From: Boswellia sacra
Lineage: Eukaryota > Streptophyta > Magnoliopsida > Sapindales > Burseraceae
Length of the DNA stretch: 64,000 bases
Direction of reading: 5' to 3'
NCBI GenBank assembly: GCA_013180625.2
Contig: SNVD02008158.1
Location: forward strand, 1-64,000
Each line of letters begins with the position of its first letter. Positions within the stretch are counted from its first letter, which is position 1. Below are positions 48,340 through 60,930 of this stretch, piece after piece. The position numbers and the translations under genes are program-made. The notes under the pieces were generated by a model, which saw only the letters and a program-made list of their open reading frames with translations, ran no database searches and was not told the origin of the DNA.

Positions 48340-48440
48340 ATATATATATATATTATATATATATATAATATACTATATATATATATATATATATTAGTTA
48401 TATATATATATCTATATATATACATATAATATATAAATAT
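48340..48440. repeat. AT-dinucleotide-rich tract in element C
   Basis: About 100 bp of nearly pure TATATA with small breaks. The same position in element D has only a short A-rich stretch (about 1860-1895), so this expanded after the copies separated. Confidence 0.85.
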
Positions 48441-48730
48441 AAATGAATGCCCCATACCTAAAGTTGTTAGCCTTAACAAATATTAGAATCGATATGGCTT
48501 CTTTCTAATAAGCCCCATAGTCATGTGTCGACTGAGTACAAAAAGAAGGTTTATTGATATCTTGACTGAAGGGTACATGAGTCATTAAAAAAATCGGTTG
48601 AGAGTTTGTTTGTTTGGATAAAATCAAGGAGAGTGTAATAATGACCACCTTGGCTATAAAATTCTATAAATCACTTCTAAATAATAATGCTTTAATTGTT
48701 AGGGACTAGCAATAAGCTGGTTGGGGAGCG

Positions 48731-50095
48731 TGATGAACACTTAAATATGTATGCTTAATAAGAGCTTAATTCATCATATTGCATTAATAGTGTCATTAAA
48801 TTCCTCAACTTACGCATATTTGTAGTCTTTGCATATTTGGAATTAACTTTCTCTTAATTTTGATTTTGATGTAGGTTTGGTAAAATAGGCACAACTTTCT
48901 ATTTATAGATCAGAATGATGCAAATATTGATGTTTTGGAAAGCTGATTCAATTATCTACAAGATTGTATTTCACAAGAATCATCAAATTCGGGCTCTTAG
49001 TGGACCAAAATTGGGTTTGAAGTGAACCCATCTATAGTTTCAGCCCAGCCTGACCATGCCTCAATATTTTGACCATATCTATCAAAATACGTATCCAAAT
49101 CATATGAATCAAGATGTTCTTAAAATCTGAGAGAAATATCTATGACTTTCATGAAGACATGTGATTAAAATGCTCAATAATTCAATGTCAAAATTGGTGG
49201 TCAAAGTGGTGCACCTAATGATCCCAATTGTCAAAGTTAGTTCACCTAATATTTAACAACTATTCCTTTGTAACTTGACAAGTTTGCCCCTGAATGTATC
49301 TATAAATAGAAGTGCCTTATGACCCATGAGGGCATCTTGGCCTTGCTGGGATCTTGTATTGTGTTTCTCTCTTGTGTTTTTATGCTATTAATAAATCTTC
49401 TTTTTCTTGCAATTTGTTTCCTTTCCTTTATAATGTCTTTCTAATTTCTCTCTTGCTAAGGTGAAAGGGTGAAACCCTTGATATAAGAGTAAGGATTCTC
49501 TAACCCTTTAATATGTGCTTAATAATCATAATCTTATGTTGTTTATATAATTTATATTTATTTCTCTAATCAATCTTGACACCACTTGTAAAGTGGAGGT
49601 CTTGATCTATTGTCGACAATCTTTGGCATATCAAATGCTTGGATCCTTTCTAGATGTCGTATAGTTCTTCCTTACCGACATGAATCTAGTTAGGAACCTT
49701 GATTTGTTGTTGACATATGGAGATTGGCACATTGGATGCTTGAACACATTTACAAGAAGTGGTATAAATATTGGTAACGAAGCAAATATAATTCATATAA
49801 CTAAAACGGGTTGTTTATCCTTATTTGAAATATCAAGGGCGGATCCCCTAACCTTAGCTTTCATTATTATTGTATTGATTTCTCTTGTGTAATTCTCATT
49901 TATTGTTTACGAACTTGTTCTTACCTATATTTGTTGATATTATCTTGTCATCTCTTTGAATCATCCATATCATATTTGCTTATTTTATAGTTTGTAGCGC
50001 TAAAATTCCCTTCCTCGTGGATCGACCCCGCTCTCACCGGATTTATTACTTCAACACTCCTATACTTGAGAGACAATCCTTTTTCGGATGTGTCA
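48731..50095 (+). repeat. 3' LTR of element C
   Basis: 1365 bp, TGATGAACAC to GTGTCA. It keeps the TATA box region (TCTATAAATAG at about 49300) that the 5' LTR has lost, so any promoter activity of this copy would point outward to the right, antisense to the surrounding Sire-like element. Confidence 0.9.
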
Positions 50096-51960
50096 GTTGA
50101 TCAGATGGAACTGGTTCTGGTTGAGCTTCAACTAGTGCTGTCTGTTCAAAAGGGACTAGTGCTGGTGGAGCTTCAGTAGTATCTGAAAAAGTTATAGTGA
50201 CTTCAGCAATAACTCTGCGTATCTCCCTCTCAATTCTTTATGCACTGGTGTTAGTGGTCTTAACTGGCTATTGTGAAGAGGGAACTGGTGACTCAGCTGC
50301 TGGAAGAGTTGGTGATTGAGGTGGTGGTGGATGAGATTCTTCTTCAACTACTACGGGGATAAGGATGTCCTAAGATTCTGTCTCAACAAGTGGGAGGGTT
50401 GTTTCATTCTAGAATCTGCTTGTTTTGCTTCATCTGATTCAGATTCATCTTGCAAATTAAGTGGGAGTTGATGAGTCTAATTTCTATTTCGTCTAATCGG
50501 ATGATTTCTTCACCACTTTAAGTTTCTTCGTTCTCTTCCTGCTATATCCCTTGACAGAAGTCTTGATTAATTTTTCTTTTGGCTTCTGTGCTCCTCTTCT
50601 ATCTTTCTTAGTAGTAGGTTGTGCAGCATGACTTCATGGCATTTGAGCAGCTTCCTTAGGTATTGGTTCATTATCCTCTGGTATTTTCTCAATTTGTTTT
50701 TCGGGAATCACAGGTTCGGGTTCCATGGATTGTGGTACTATGGACCGAGACTGTCCTATAAACTAAGCTTCCAAGATAGATTGCTTAAGTTTAATGACCT
50801 TCAAATCCTACATAATATCTGTCAAAGCAGAGTTGTCAATTCAAGCTTTTCTGCAACAATTTTCAATTGGTTTTTCTGACTCTTGTTGGTTTTGGTTCAG
50901 GTGCAGGTAAGTCAGTTTGATCATGCAATCTTTGAAAGAATCCATTAGTAATGGACTTAGACAGAATTTCTGTCTGTTCACTAGAGCTCACAGGAATATT
51001 GTTCTGAACAAGTATTCCTTCAATCAAACAGGGGAACACAAGAAAATAGTAATCAGAGTGATAGGAACCAATTTATACAATTTTTCTATAGGCTAGCAAT
51101 CCAAAGTTGATTGGCTAATTAGTTCATAAACAAAATAGAAGTTTCACTCTGTCTTCCCGAATTTGATTTTGGTGGGAAGAAGGAAGCCAATTAAACTGTG
51201 CTATCTTATGTAACACTCTGTATTTCTTTCTAAGGTATTTCTGGTCAAGACCATCTCTGGGTTTCCATTCAATGTCTGTTCAACCAGTCACTTCCTTAAC
51301 TATTTCTGCCATGTTATATTCTTCATCTACAGAATGCATACTACCTATTGGAATGTCCAGAAAAGAGTTTATGACATTGGGAGAGAATTTCACAAACTTT
51401 CCCCAATAGTAAACTTTATGATAATGAAAACTCTTAAGATCATCAATGGCACTTGAGATATTAGCATAAAATTCCTGAATCAAAGTTTTTACAGGAGAAA
51501 GAAAGTTTGATACCTTTCGAGTCCAGTAATTGGACTCAATCATCTCACTGAGACCATATGTGTTGAAGTCTGAGAGTTTCACTGGCATTTCCAACTGTAG
51601 CTTTCTCTATGAAGTAATCTTGGCAAACTTCTGTTTGACTGCAGCTGTGAGAAATTTATGTATTTTGGCTTGAAATTGTCCTTAATCTTCTTCACTGGTA
51701 CTTTTTCATCCTCACTGATGGCGGGATCAAATGTAACCGTTGCATGTGTGTGTTGCACAGGAGATGACTGACTGCTGTCACTACTGTTGTGACTAGAGCC
51801 GCGTGAGGAAGAAGAAGCACTAGCTGTCGAGTTTGATGAGGTTGTCATAGCTAGGGTATCTGAACTATAGAAGATTTTCAGAACAGGAACAGAGAACCAA
51901 GACGTAGGACAGGGAAGTAACTGTAGGTGAAGGATGATATGAACAGGAGAAGCCCACAAA
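50096..51960 (-). pseudogene. Extra ORF of the Sire-like element (post-pol ORF)
   Basis: Frames at 51579-51959 and 51280-51594 and broken continuations encode a protein downstream of RNase H. It has a Ser-rich start (MTTSSNSTASASSSSRGSSH), then an alpha/beta domain with the words SPVKTLIQEFYANI, VYYWGKFVKFSPNVINSFLD and LPSSHQNQIREDRV. These resemble the plant transposon-protein domain PF20167 (from memory). A hydrophilic tail with several stops continues toward 50096 and resumes beyond element C at 41923. It is in the place of the so-called env-like ORF of Sire elements, but I see no convincing membrane-fusion protein features. Confidence 0.65.
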
Positions 51961-52740
51961 CTATTTGTTATATATACTACGCCGAATTTTAAGGAATTTC
52001 TGTTTTTTCAACAAAAATTTATTAATGACTTCCCTTTCGAAAAACTGTTTAATAACTCCCTTTAAGCATATCAATTCAAATAAAGAATACTAATAGAATT
52101 AGAATTCCTGCCACTAAGTCTTCTCCCCCTTAATTCAATGATGCTGACATGGCAATTTTTTGATACATGGACACACAGGTGTCTTATATTTAGGACAAGC
52201 ACATATGGCATTGTTATGAAAAACGTAACAGAACATAGTTAGTAATATTATAACAATAATATCTGAATTATCATATGTATCATTCTAAGAAAGCATATTT
52301 TAGAGCTGAGTAATTTACACATAAAAGCTTATTTCGATTCAATTTAGTGGACAACGTGAGCATGCTTCTTACACACACAAAAGTTGATTTCAAATAGAAT
52401 CTTTTCTAGATTAATACAGTAGCTTTCACACAATATCGAGGTAGCCCTTTTCATGTGAGTGGGTTACCTCAACATATTTCCTAGATACAGTGAGGTTACT
52501 CTCAATGATGGCTTTCACATATCATATATTGGTAGCTCTCACTGTATTTTTTATTTTAACTCAGTATCTATTATTCATACAAATTTTATACCATAGCTCA
52601 AACATGCTAAATTAGAAGGAAACTTATGATACTACAGATATGAATAACATAACAGCATACTGTGTTCACTCATATAACTGACAGATACCTAAGGCTTTTC
52701 TTAGATTTTCAAACCTTGTTGTATCCAATGCCTTAGTAAA
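51961..52740 (-). other. Spacer between pol and the extra ORF
   Basis: Non-coding, AT-rich. No frame or repeat of note. In Sire-like elements a spacer is usual here. Confidence 0.55.
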
Positions 52741-52752
52741 CAAGTCAGCTAA

Positions 52753-54190
52753 TTATTTATTAGTGGAGATATGCTCTATGTATATCACCTTAGATTCTGC
52801 TAGTTCCCTTATAAAATGGTATCTAATATCAATGTGTTTTATTCTAGAATGCTGAACAGGATTTTTGGAAATATTTATTGCACTATTATTATCACAGAAC
52901 ACAGTTGTAGGCTTTTGTTCAATACCATAATCACTCAACATTTGCTTCATCCATAATAGTTGCATACAACAACTCCCTGCTGTAATGTATTCAGCTTCTG
53001 CAGTAGATAAAGAAATAGAATTTTGCTTTTTGTTTTGCCATGAAACCAAGTCAGTACCAAGATAAAAACATCCTCCTGAGGTACTTTTTCTGTCATCTGC
53101 ATTTCCTACCCAATCAGCATCACTAAACCCTGCAAGATAATCATTTGTTTTTTTAGAAAACCATATCCCATAATCACATGTTCCATGAACAAACCTGATG
53201 ATTCTCTTGGCTGCTGCAAGATGAGATTCTTTGGGACTTGCTTGAAATCTTACACAAAGCCCTACACTAAAGCTCAAATCTGGTCTGCTTGCTGTGAGGT
53301 ATAGTAGGCTGCAAATAATGCTTCTATACAAGCTTGCATCAACATCCTTTTCTGCATTATCTTTTGAAAGTTTTAGTTTAGTACTGATAGGAGTTTTTAT
53401 TGGTTTTGCATTCTCAAGCCCAAACTTCTTTACAAGATTTTTGGCATATTTTGATTGAGATATAAATATCCCATCATTCATTTGCTTAACCTGCAATCCA
53501 AGAAAGAAATTTAATTCTCCTACCAAGCTCATCTCAAACTCTTCCAACATCAACTTAACAAGCTCATTAATTTTGCTTTTGTTAGTTAATCCAAGAACAA
53601 TGTCATCAACATACATTTGAGCAACAATAAAATAGTTTGATGCATGTTTGATAAACAAAGTCTTATCATTGCTGCCTCTTTAATAACCTCTGTTAATTAA
53701 AAAATTTGTCAACCTTTCATACCAAGCTCTAGGAGCTTGTTTCAAACCATACAAAGGTTTGTGCAATTTGTACACAAAATCAGGATGTTTAGGATCTTCA
53801 AATCCTTTAGGCTATTCAACAAAAACTTCTTCATTGAGATAGCCATTTAAAAATGCAGTTTTAACATCCATTTGATGCAACTTAAAATCAAGCAAACAAG
53901 CAATTGCAAGTAGTAATCTAATTGATTCAAGTCTAGCTACAGGTGCAAAGGTCTCATCAAAGTTTATGCCTTCAACTTGTGTGTAACCTTGTGCAACTAA
54001 CCTAGCTTTATTCCTTACTACTTGACCACTTTCACATGTTTTACTTTTAAAAATCCATTTAGTTCCAATGACATTTGTACCTTCTGGCCTAGGAACTAAT
54101 TCTCATTCTTCATTCCTTTTAAACTGATTAAGTTCATCTTGTATAGCTTGAATCCACACCTCTTCTTTTAAAGCTTCTTTCACATTTTTT
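52753..54190 (-). pseudogene. Sire-like reverse transcriptase and RNase H
   Basis: The open frame 52753-53658 carries the RT active site QMYVDDIVLG, the conserved FFLGLQVKQ, the RH words SLLYLTASRPDLSFSVGLC, GFSDADWVGN, DDRKSTSGGCFYLG, SLSTAEAEYI and HIDIRYHFIRE. The N-terminal half of RT (53660-54190; KDFKVPRNKMW-like region) has scattered stops. The catalytic Asp pair is preserved but the polyprotein is not continuous. Confidence 0.9.
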
Positions 54191-54442
54191 GGCTCAACTA
54201 AAGAAACATAACATGCATGCCATCTGGTGTTCCAATGATAGAACTTGTTGGATGTGCCTTTTGAATCCATGTGGGTGGATCTTTTTTATCTTCATCATTC
54301 CGGATTGAACTTCCGTTCAAATCTGAGTTGTCAGATGTTATTGTTACTTCAGTTGTAACAACAACTGTTTCCTCCTTCATAACAAAATCTTTCTTTTTGT
54401 TGTTGTCTGAATTTGATTTTTTTGTATCTTCTGTGAAGCTGG

Positions 54443-55312
54443 TTATGCTTTCCTCTTGTGAGTACTTTGTATAATCATCAAGGTATCAAATACTACATTT
54501 GCAGATTCCATCACTACCTCAGTTCTCATATTGTAAACTCGAAATGCTTTACTGTTTTGAGTATATCTCACGAAAACTCTTTCATCACTCCCTGGATCTA
54601 ATTTTTCTAATAGTTCTCTGTCGTTTAAGATGTAACACCTGCAACTAAAGACATGAAAATATTTTAAATTAGGTTTTCTCCCTTTCAAAATTTCATAAGG
54701 TGTCTGGTTAGTGCCAAGTCTGAGAAAAACTCTATTTGAAATATAACAAGCAGTGCTTATTACTTCAGCCCATAGCCTCTTGGTCAATTTCTTGCTATTG
54801 AGCATCACTCTAGCCATCTCTTGAAGAGTTCTATTCTTTCTTTCCAAAATGCCATTCTGTTCAGGGGTTTTAGGAGCTAAAAATTCATGATCAATTTCAT
54901 GATATTTGCAAAAGTCAGCATAGCTAACGTTTTCAAACTCCTTGCCATGATCACTTCTTATTCTCACAATCCTTCCAATGTTCCTATTTTGCTCATTTTC
55001 AAGCTTAACACAAAGATTCTTGAAAGCTTCAAAAGTGTCAGATTTTTCTTTAATGAAATCAACGCAAGTATATCTAGAAAAATCATCCACACAAACGAAT
55101 ATGTAACTCTTACTTGTAATGCTTTCAATTTGCATAGGACCCATAAGATCCATGTGTAGCAAATTAAGTATCTTAGATGTGCTAAGATATGGATTTGATT
55201 TGTGTGAACTTTTGGTTTGTTTTCCTATTTGACATGGTCCACAAATTTTATTAATTTTGTCATCAAGTTTAAGGACTCCTGTTGCAGCACCTAACTTAAT
55301 TAATTTAACCAA
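54443..55312 (-). pseudogene. Sire-like integrase
   Basis: A 289-codon open frame has the zinc-site end CGPCQIGKQTKSSHK and a complete catalytic triad context: LLHMDLMGPM, IRSDHGKEF and PEQNGILERKNRT. It continues with AEVISTACYISNRV and GRKPNLKYFHVFSC. The triad is intact, so this is the best preserved part of the element, but it is cut off from protease upstream by stops. Confidence 0.9.
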
Positions 55313-55422
55313 GTCTTTGTAATTTAAGTGTCCTAATTTTTGATGTCACAATTCTAAATCCGAAATCCTAGCATGAAATGCAATTTCTACCAAATAACAA
55401 ATATCCGAAGATCTATTACCTT

Positions 55423-56961
55423 CTAAAATGCATTTACCGAAGTCATGTGCCTGGAATAACCGCTGTCAAAATACCACAAATCATTAGATGCATGATTAAG
55501 TGCAGTAAAGGCAACATGGCATACTGTTTTGTCTTTCTTAACCCACCGCTGTTGTGATTTTGGTAACAGTTTTAACTGTTTTGATCTTTTATGCAAAAAG
55601 TTCAACAATTTAAAGCATCTAGATCTAATGTGTCCCCTTTTTTCATAAAAATAACAAGTAGGAATGAATTTCCTTACCTTTTCAGGACTGGATTTGAAAG
55701 AACTCAGGGGAGAAACAAATATTTCACTGCTCTTGGAATTAGGACTTGATTTTGAAGAGTTAAGTTCAAAATTCTTACCTGATGTTGAAGCTTTAACAAA
55801 GACTATTTTTGATGGAGATGCAACATTACATTCAGTATACCCCAATCCATGTTTGTTGGAGTTGTCTCTTCCAAGGTTCAAAACTTGATCAAGTTTGGCT
55901 GCTCCAATTTTGAGTTGATCAACACACTTCTTGCTTTCAATTAGTTCTATTGTGATTTTCTCAATGTGTGCTATTTTGTCTATCAAAACAGTCTCAAGTT
56001 CTGTGATATGGTTTTCAGCATAAGCTTTTTCACATTTAAGAACTTCAATCTCCTTTTTCAAGGTGTTGATTTCTTCTTTCTGACTCAGCCATTCACCATA
56101 GAGTGCATTGTATGTTTCTTGCAACTCTTCATAATATTATGGTCTATCTTCATCATCTGAATGATCAACACTGACTTGACAATCTTCTGTTATGTCTGAC
56201 ATAACAGCTTTCCCTTTATCTGCTGCAGATGCTGTAAATGCAACAAAGTTGCTCAAGCAATCTTGATCTTCTAACTCCGATTCTGATTCATCACACCAGG
56301 TTGCTGTCAGCACTTTGTTTTTCTTCTTGAGATTAGCACATTCAGATTGAATATGCCCATAATCGGAACATTCATAACACTAAATCTGTCCTTTCTTTTC
56401 AGGTTGTTTCAGCTTCTTTTTATCATTCTCCTTGCTAAACTTTCTGAATTTTTCTACACTTGAGTTTGATGGTTTTCCTTGCTTCATTTTCCTGAAATTT
56501 CTTTTCATGAACTTAACATAATTTCTTGTTAGAAAAGCAATTTGTTTAGAATCAGTTTCATCAAGCTCATCACTACATTCATCATCAGATTTTTCAGCTT
56601 TCACATTAAATGCAATGCTTTTACCTTTTTGTTTCCGAGTACTTTGATTTATTTCAAAGTTTTGGAGAATGCCAATCAGTTCATCAACTCTCATTTCATC
56701 AGTGTTTTTAACTTCCTCAATGGCTGAAATTTTAGGTTGAAATTTATCTGGGATAGACCTAATTATCTTACTAACAACTTCTATATTAGTGAAATTTTTG
56801 CCAAGCATGTATGCTGAATTCGTAATGTGACATATCTTAGAGTAAAAATCAGAAATTGATTCATCCTCATGCATCATCATTCTTACCTTCCAATATGGGT
56901 AATTACTATCATCGAGAATATATGGTTGCATTCCAGATCCTGCATTGCGAATAAACTCCAT
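55423..56961 (-). pseudogene. Sire-like Gag and protease start
   Basis: The 56380-56961 frame starts MEFIRNAGSGMQPYILDDSN, then YPYWKVRMM, and jumps directly to MHEDESISDFYSKICHI, so the middle of the capsid domain is deleted. The 55423-56124 frame encodes a coiled-coil-like segment (EEINTLKKEIEVLKCEKAYA) and a knuckle CYFYEKRGHIRSRC in which the second Cys is Tyr. The protease site FDSGYSRHMT follows. A stop-rich gap lies between the frames. Confidence 0.87.
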
Positions 56962-57009
56962 CCTTCCAGATCAACGTGATCGTTTTCTTCACTTGTCATC
57001 AGTGAGCCT

Positions 57010-57021
57010 GCTCTGATACCA
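57010..57021 (-). other. Primer binding site of the Sire-like element (tRNA-iMet)
   Basis: TGGTATCAGAGC on the minus strand, two bases inside the 5' LTR. Confidence 0.92.
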
Positions 57022-57023
57022 AT

Positions 57024-57923
57024 TAAGGGTTCTGGAGGTATGCAGTTATAAATAACAACACAGTAAATTGTAATGTAAATTGGCAAAAGAGGATTTTTAT
57101 GTGGTTCGGTTATAAAAACCTACGTCCACGGACAGCTATAGAGCTACAATTGACTAAGTTCTTATTTGTACAATCTTTAGGACCTTTTACAGTGTTGACT
57201 CACTCTCATACACTGACCTAATCTTTGACAAATAAAATCTTCGCAAAGATCTTAAATTCTAGTGACACTGCCCACTCTCTGTCACAGATAACTTAAAAAC
57301 ACACTATTAAGTTATACATAACACCTGATGTTTGATACTGAATTATATAAACACTTAACCCACAAGTTATCCCAAGTGTCTACTAACTCACACAGACTCA
57401 ATCAACAACTCATGTACGATTTTTAAATCTCATACATGAACCAAAGACTCAATGAATCAAAGTAATAAAGACATTCCTTTTGCGTTGAAGTTTTCTTCTA
57501 TGAGTTCATGGAATGCCGTGACCCAATCTCTCAAGAGCACAATCGAGTCTCCAATACACAAAACTCATTCCCACGACTATTGTCATAACTTGATATATAT
57601 TGAGAGGTCTGGTCGAAATCTTCCAAAAAATCCTGTAAGTATCTCAATCAAAATCACATTAGGATTAGGATAAAACAAAATAGAAAGTTTTATAATTAAA
57701 CTCCTAAAGGAATTAGGACACAATTAAATATCCTTCTATTTTGATTAGGATACAAGAAATATTATCCTGACCTATAGAGATATTTATTGTGAATCAAATA
57801 CTTCCTATAATAATCATCTAAAAACAGTAAAATATGAATCAAAATACTTTTCTATTTTTATCACAAGTTAAACAAAAACTCAACATGTACATGGCACATG
57901 CAAGTATCACGTTAACACCAACA
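57024..57923 (-). repeat. 5' LTR of the Sire-like element
   Basis: 900 bp, intact. It includes the uninterrupted equivalent (about 57395-57415) of the CACTA-1 insertion site and a GGTTCGGTTATAAAAACC stretch that may hold the TATA box of the element's promoter. Confidence 0.93.
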
Positions 57924-57928
57924 GTTTT

Positions 57929-58363
57929 GCATGGTTGTAACTGTCAATTAGTTACTTATCATTAACATGGATCCGTGTATGAAATTTTTTTATATGATCA
58001 TTTACCAATATTATATGTAAGTGTATATCAATTAATTGATAAATGAATAACCTCATCAATTAATCATTAAATACATTAAGAGTATGTTCCGTTTGAAGAA
58101 AGGAATTATGGGTGAAAATTTAAAGTAGAATTAAAGAAAAAATGGGAAGAAAGGAATAGGTTTATGAATACTTTTTCATTATTTGGTTTGATAATGGAAT
58201 CATAAATGGAAAGAAATAAATTATAAATTAATTTAACATAAATACCCTCCATATAAAAATATATAATATCCATTATTAAATATAAATTTTGAATTTAAAC
58301 TTCTTACATAAATTAATGGAAAATAAATAATAATCATATTATTAATAGTATAACAATTTAGGC

Positions 58364-58414
<51 letters not shown>

Positions 58415-59912
58415 ATATTTAATTTCATTTTTTTAAAATAAATAATATATTTAATTATATACAAAATTATTTAACTAATCAGATTTATTAAAATAAATAA
58501 TTCAGTAAAAGATAAAATATTTATTAAAGATTAAAAGAACATGAAGAAAATTATTATGGTTTTATTAAAATATTGTTAAATTAATTTATTTTGTAAAATA
58601 AATAAACAAAAAATATATAATTATTTATTAAAAAAATTAAAAAATTTGCAGAACAAGATTGTTGTTTGACCATCATTGACTGTCATCAGCATCCAATGAA
58701 GACTGCCTGTGGAAGTCACCACCGACTCCATTGAAATTGTCATCCGACGATCTATTTGCTCTTCCAAGTTTCATCGCCGTTTATCTCGCTGTTTGGCGAC
58801 ACGCGGCTACTATTTTTTTAGATCCACGATTAAACAAAGCTTCTGACGATAAACGGAGCAATCGAGGCTGATGATACCACCATTAATGGGTTGATCACCA
58901 ATCGATAATCATCTTGTATCGGCAGTGATGCAGGACATGCGGATGTGCCAGCAGTCGTTGGTGACACATGCCAAAAATTTTTTTTTCAAATTTTGTAATT
59001 TTTTTTAATGTTGGAAAAATATAAAATTTGCAATTTTTTAATTTTTTAAATAATAAATTATTAAATTATATTTATAATTGTTTTGTTAATTATTTACAAA
59101 ATAATTTAATCAATTATTTGAATAACATTAGTTTTGGACACATATAAAAGTACAATATTAGATTAGTAATTTTATGTTTTATTCCTAAGAAAAAAAAAGT
59201 TTTCTCCCAAAGTTCAGAAGAAACCCAACTATCAAAGTTTTAGAAATTATGATCCTTGGGAATGCTCTTCCCTAAGACTTTTAATCAAACCAAACAAAGG
59301 ACTTGAGTTTCCTTAGGAAAATTGCGTCCTTTTCTTGCCGAAAACCCCCTAAGTGTATATGCAGCACCAAATGGGTATACATTTCTAGGTGTATACATTA
59401 GGTTTTGCATACTTTCCTTACAACTCTCTATACGGCTATTCTTAGTCGATTCCTAGCGTTTTAACTTCTTGGTTTGGATATATTCGTTAGATTTTGTATT
59501 TTTCATAACTTAACTGTAAACAAAATAGCACAAATTTTATTTCATGTAGTTTCTTCTTAAAAGATTAGGAAATAAAAATTATATAAATTAAGACACTACC
59601 TAATGCCTATCAAGATAAAGGCACAATTATTACTTACCTATATTATTATAGCTTTAAAAAAGTATATACTAAACCCAGTATTTCTTCATTGATCCACCTC
59701 TCGGAACACAGTTCAACTTTTACGGTGTGTTCATTTTTTAATCCAAATTTTGTTTTTTGTGTTGCATATTTTTCAATGCATTTTATATTTAATATCAATT
59801 ACATATCTTTTTAAAAATTTAAAATAATTCAAAATCAACTATATATTCTTAAATTTAATTGAAAACAAAAACACAAAATAATAAAACAAATGCACCTTTA
59901 ACTTTTTTTGAA
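57929..59912. other. AT-rich intergenic DNA
   Basis: No gene seen. It contains the (AT)n tract at 58367-58410 and a somewhat GC-richer patch at about 58650-58960 (CATCGCCGTTTATCTCGCTG) without a supported frame. Confidence 0.5.
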
Positions 59913-60275
59913 GCCTAGCGGCCCAACCACAAAACCAGCTTCGTGGCCACTAACCGAATTCTCCTAATCCACAGACCAGTCCAATCAATCGAATCCAATC
60001 CAGCAAATACCCTTGCCAGATCCCAATTCAATCAAAAATCACAATGCAGCCTATCCAACCTAGCCACAAACCATCCTCTAACTGAAACCAGGCTAGCCCA
60101 ATCTGGCGTAACCATAGTGCAGCCTAACGCTCTAGCTCAAAACCCAACCTCTAAGCTCACCCTAGTCACGGTCCAATCTAATTCAACTAAAATTAGTCAA
60201 AGCCCAGGCCAACCAAGCCTAATTGCAGCTTATCCAACCCAATCAACGCCACCCCGACCCAACAAATACAGTTGG
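59913..60275 (-). repeat. Degenerate AACCCA/CCAAC-type array
   Basis: Variants of CCCAACC, CCAATCNAATCC and AGCCCAA follow one another for about 350 bp. The 130-codon open frame 59943-60335 is a by-product of this low-complexity text. The G-rich form lies on the minus strand. Confidence 0.7.
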
Positions 60276-60930
60276 GTTTATCATTATCATTCTTCTATTT
60301 GCCTACTTGAATTCCAATTTGAATTGTCTTGTTAATTGTTGGACACGATAAGTACAGTTATTTATCATTTTCATTCTTCAAATTGTTGGTAACTAGTGTC
60401 TATCAATAATTGAGAATACAAATTATTTCCTATAATTTGGCTTATCTATCCCCCATTTCGTTTATTTTGTGTTGTGCATTATAAATGAGTATAAAATAAA
60501 CAAAAATTATAAATAAGTATAAAATAAATGTTTTGGAGATCTTGTTTTATTTACCAAATTTATAACATTGATTGGTTTGATTCTCATAATAATTATTTTT
60601 TTAAAATATTTGAGTTTGGGAGAATAGATTTACTATTTTTTGGAATTAGGTTCCAAAAGAATTATAATTATTTTAGTTTTATTTGTTTCTTATTGGATTT
60701 AGAAGTTATTTTATTTTCTTTTTTCTTATTAGAATTAGAATTAGTTTAATATTATTTGTTTTATATTAAAATTACAATTTGTTTGTAAGTAAAGTTGTTC
60801 TTTTTCTTCTTTATGTACGCGGCTCTGCTCCACTATCGTCTTTGTTTCCCCTTGTGAGAATGAAGCGACGAGCGAGAGCAACGACTTATATTTGTGTGAC
60901 GAATACAACAGGGTGGTGATCTTGGATTCG
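60276..60930. other. AT-rich spacer between inverted arrays
   Basis: No gene seen. It is bounded by C-rich repeats on the left and their G-rich complement type on the right, so it could be the loop of a long foldback structure. Confidence 0.45.

Larger units (their letters stand above)
46794..48730 (+). other. Non-coding 3' internal region of element C
   Basis: Colinear with 866-2186 apart from the hAT MITE at 47222-47734 and an AT-repeat tract at about 48340-48440. It ends in the polypurine tract TTGGGGAGCG (48721-48730). Confidence 0.75.
41924..50095 (+). mobile_element. Non-autonomous gypsy-type LTR retrotransposon with Gag, a second ORF and a LOG copy (element C)
   Basis: A complete 8.2-kb element: 5' LTR (41924-43048), tRNA-Asp primer site, Gag, an eroded second ORF, the LOG copy, a non-coding tract, polypurine tract TTGGGGAGCG, 3' LTR (48731-50095). 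Flanking 5-mers gatga and gttga match at four of five bases, a plausible decayed duplication. There is no protease, RT or integrase. Gag resembles the Athila side of plant Ty3/gypsy, so it fits the TR-GAG type of non-autonomous element. It is inserted in the extra ORF of the Sire-like element. Confidence 0.9.
26371..57923 (-). mobile_element. Sire/Maximus-like Ty1/copia retrotransposon with two nested insertions
   Basis: The LTR ends are TGAGAGTTCTGG… (26371) and …ACACCAACA (57923), flanked by perfect 5-bp duplications gtttt (26366-26370, 57924-57928). On the minus strand the order is LTR, tRNA-iMet primer site, Gag, protease, integrase, RT, RNase H, an extra ORF, polypurine tract, LTR. This is the layout of Sire-lineage copia elements, which carry an ORF after pol. 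Subtracting the CACTA (26746-40706) and gypsy-type (41924-50095) inserts with their duplications leaves about 9.4 kb, as expected for the lineage. The frames are interrupted, so it is inactive. Confidence 0.93.

Noticed and set aside
51579..51959. Viral-type envelope gene
   Set aside because: It has no signal peptide, glycoprotein-like Cys pattern or fusion region. It looks like a plant transposon-domain protein.
58075..59310. MITE suggested by ATGTTCCGTTTGAAG … CAAACCAAACAAAGG
   Set aside because: The supposed terminal repeats match poorly and no target duplication is evident.
59943..60335. 130-codon open frame (plus strand)
   Set aside because: It runs through low-complexity CCAAC/AATCC repeats, has no domain and reflects skewed base composition, not a gene.
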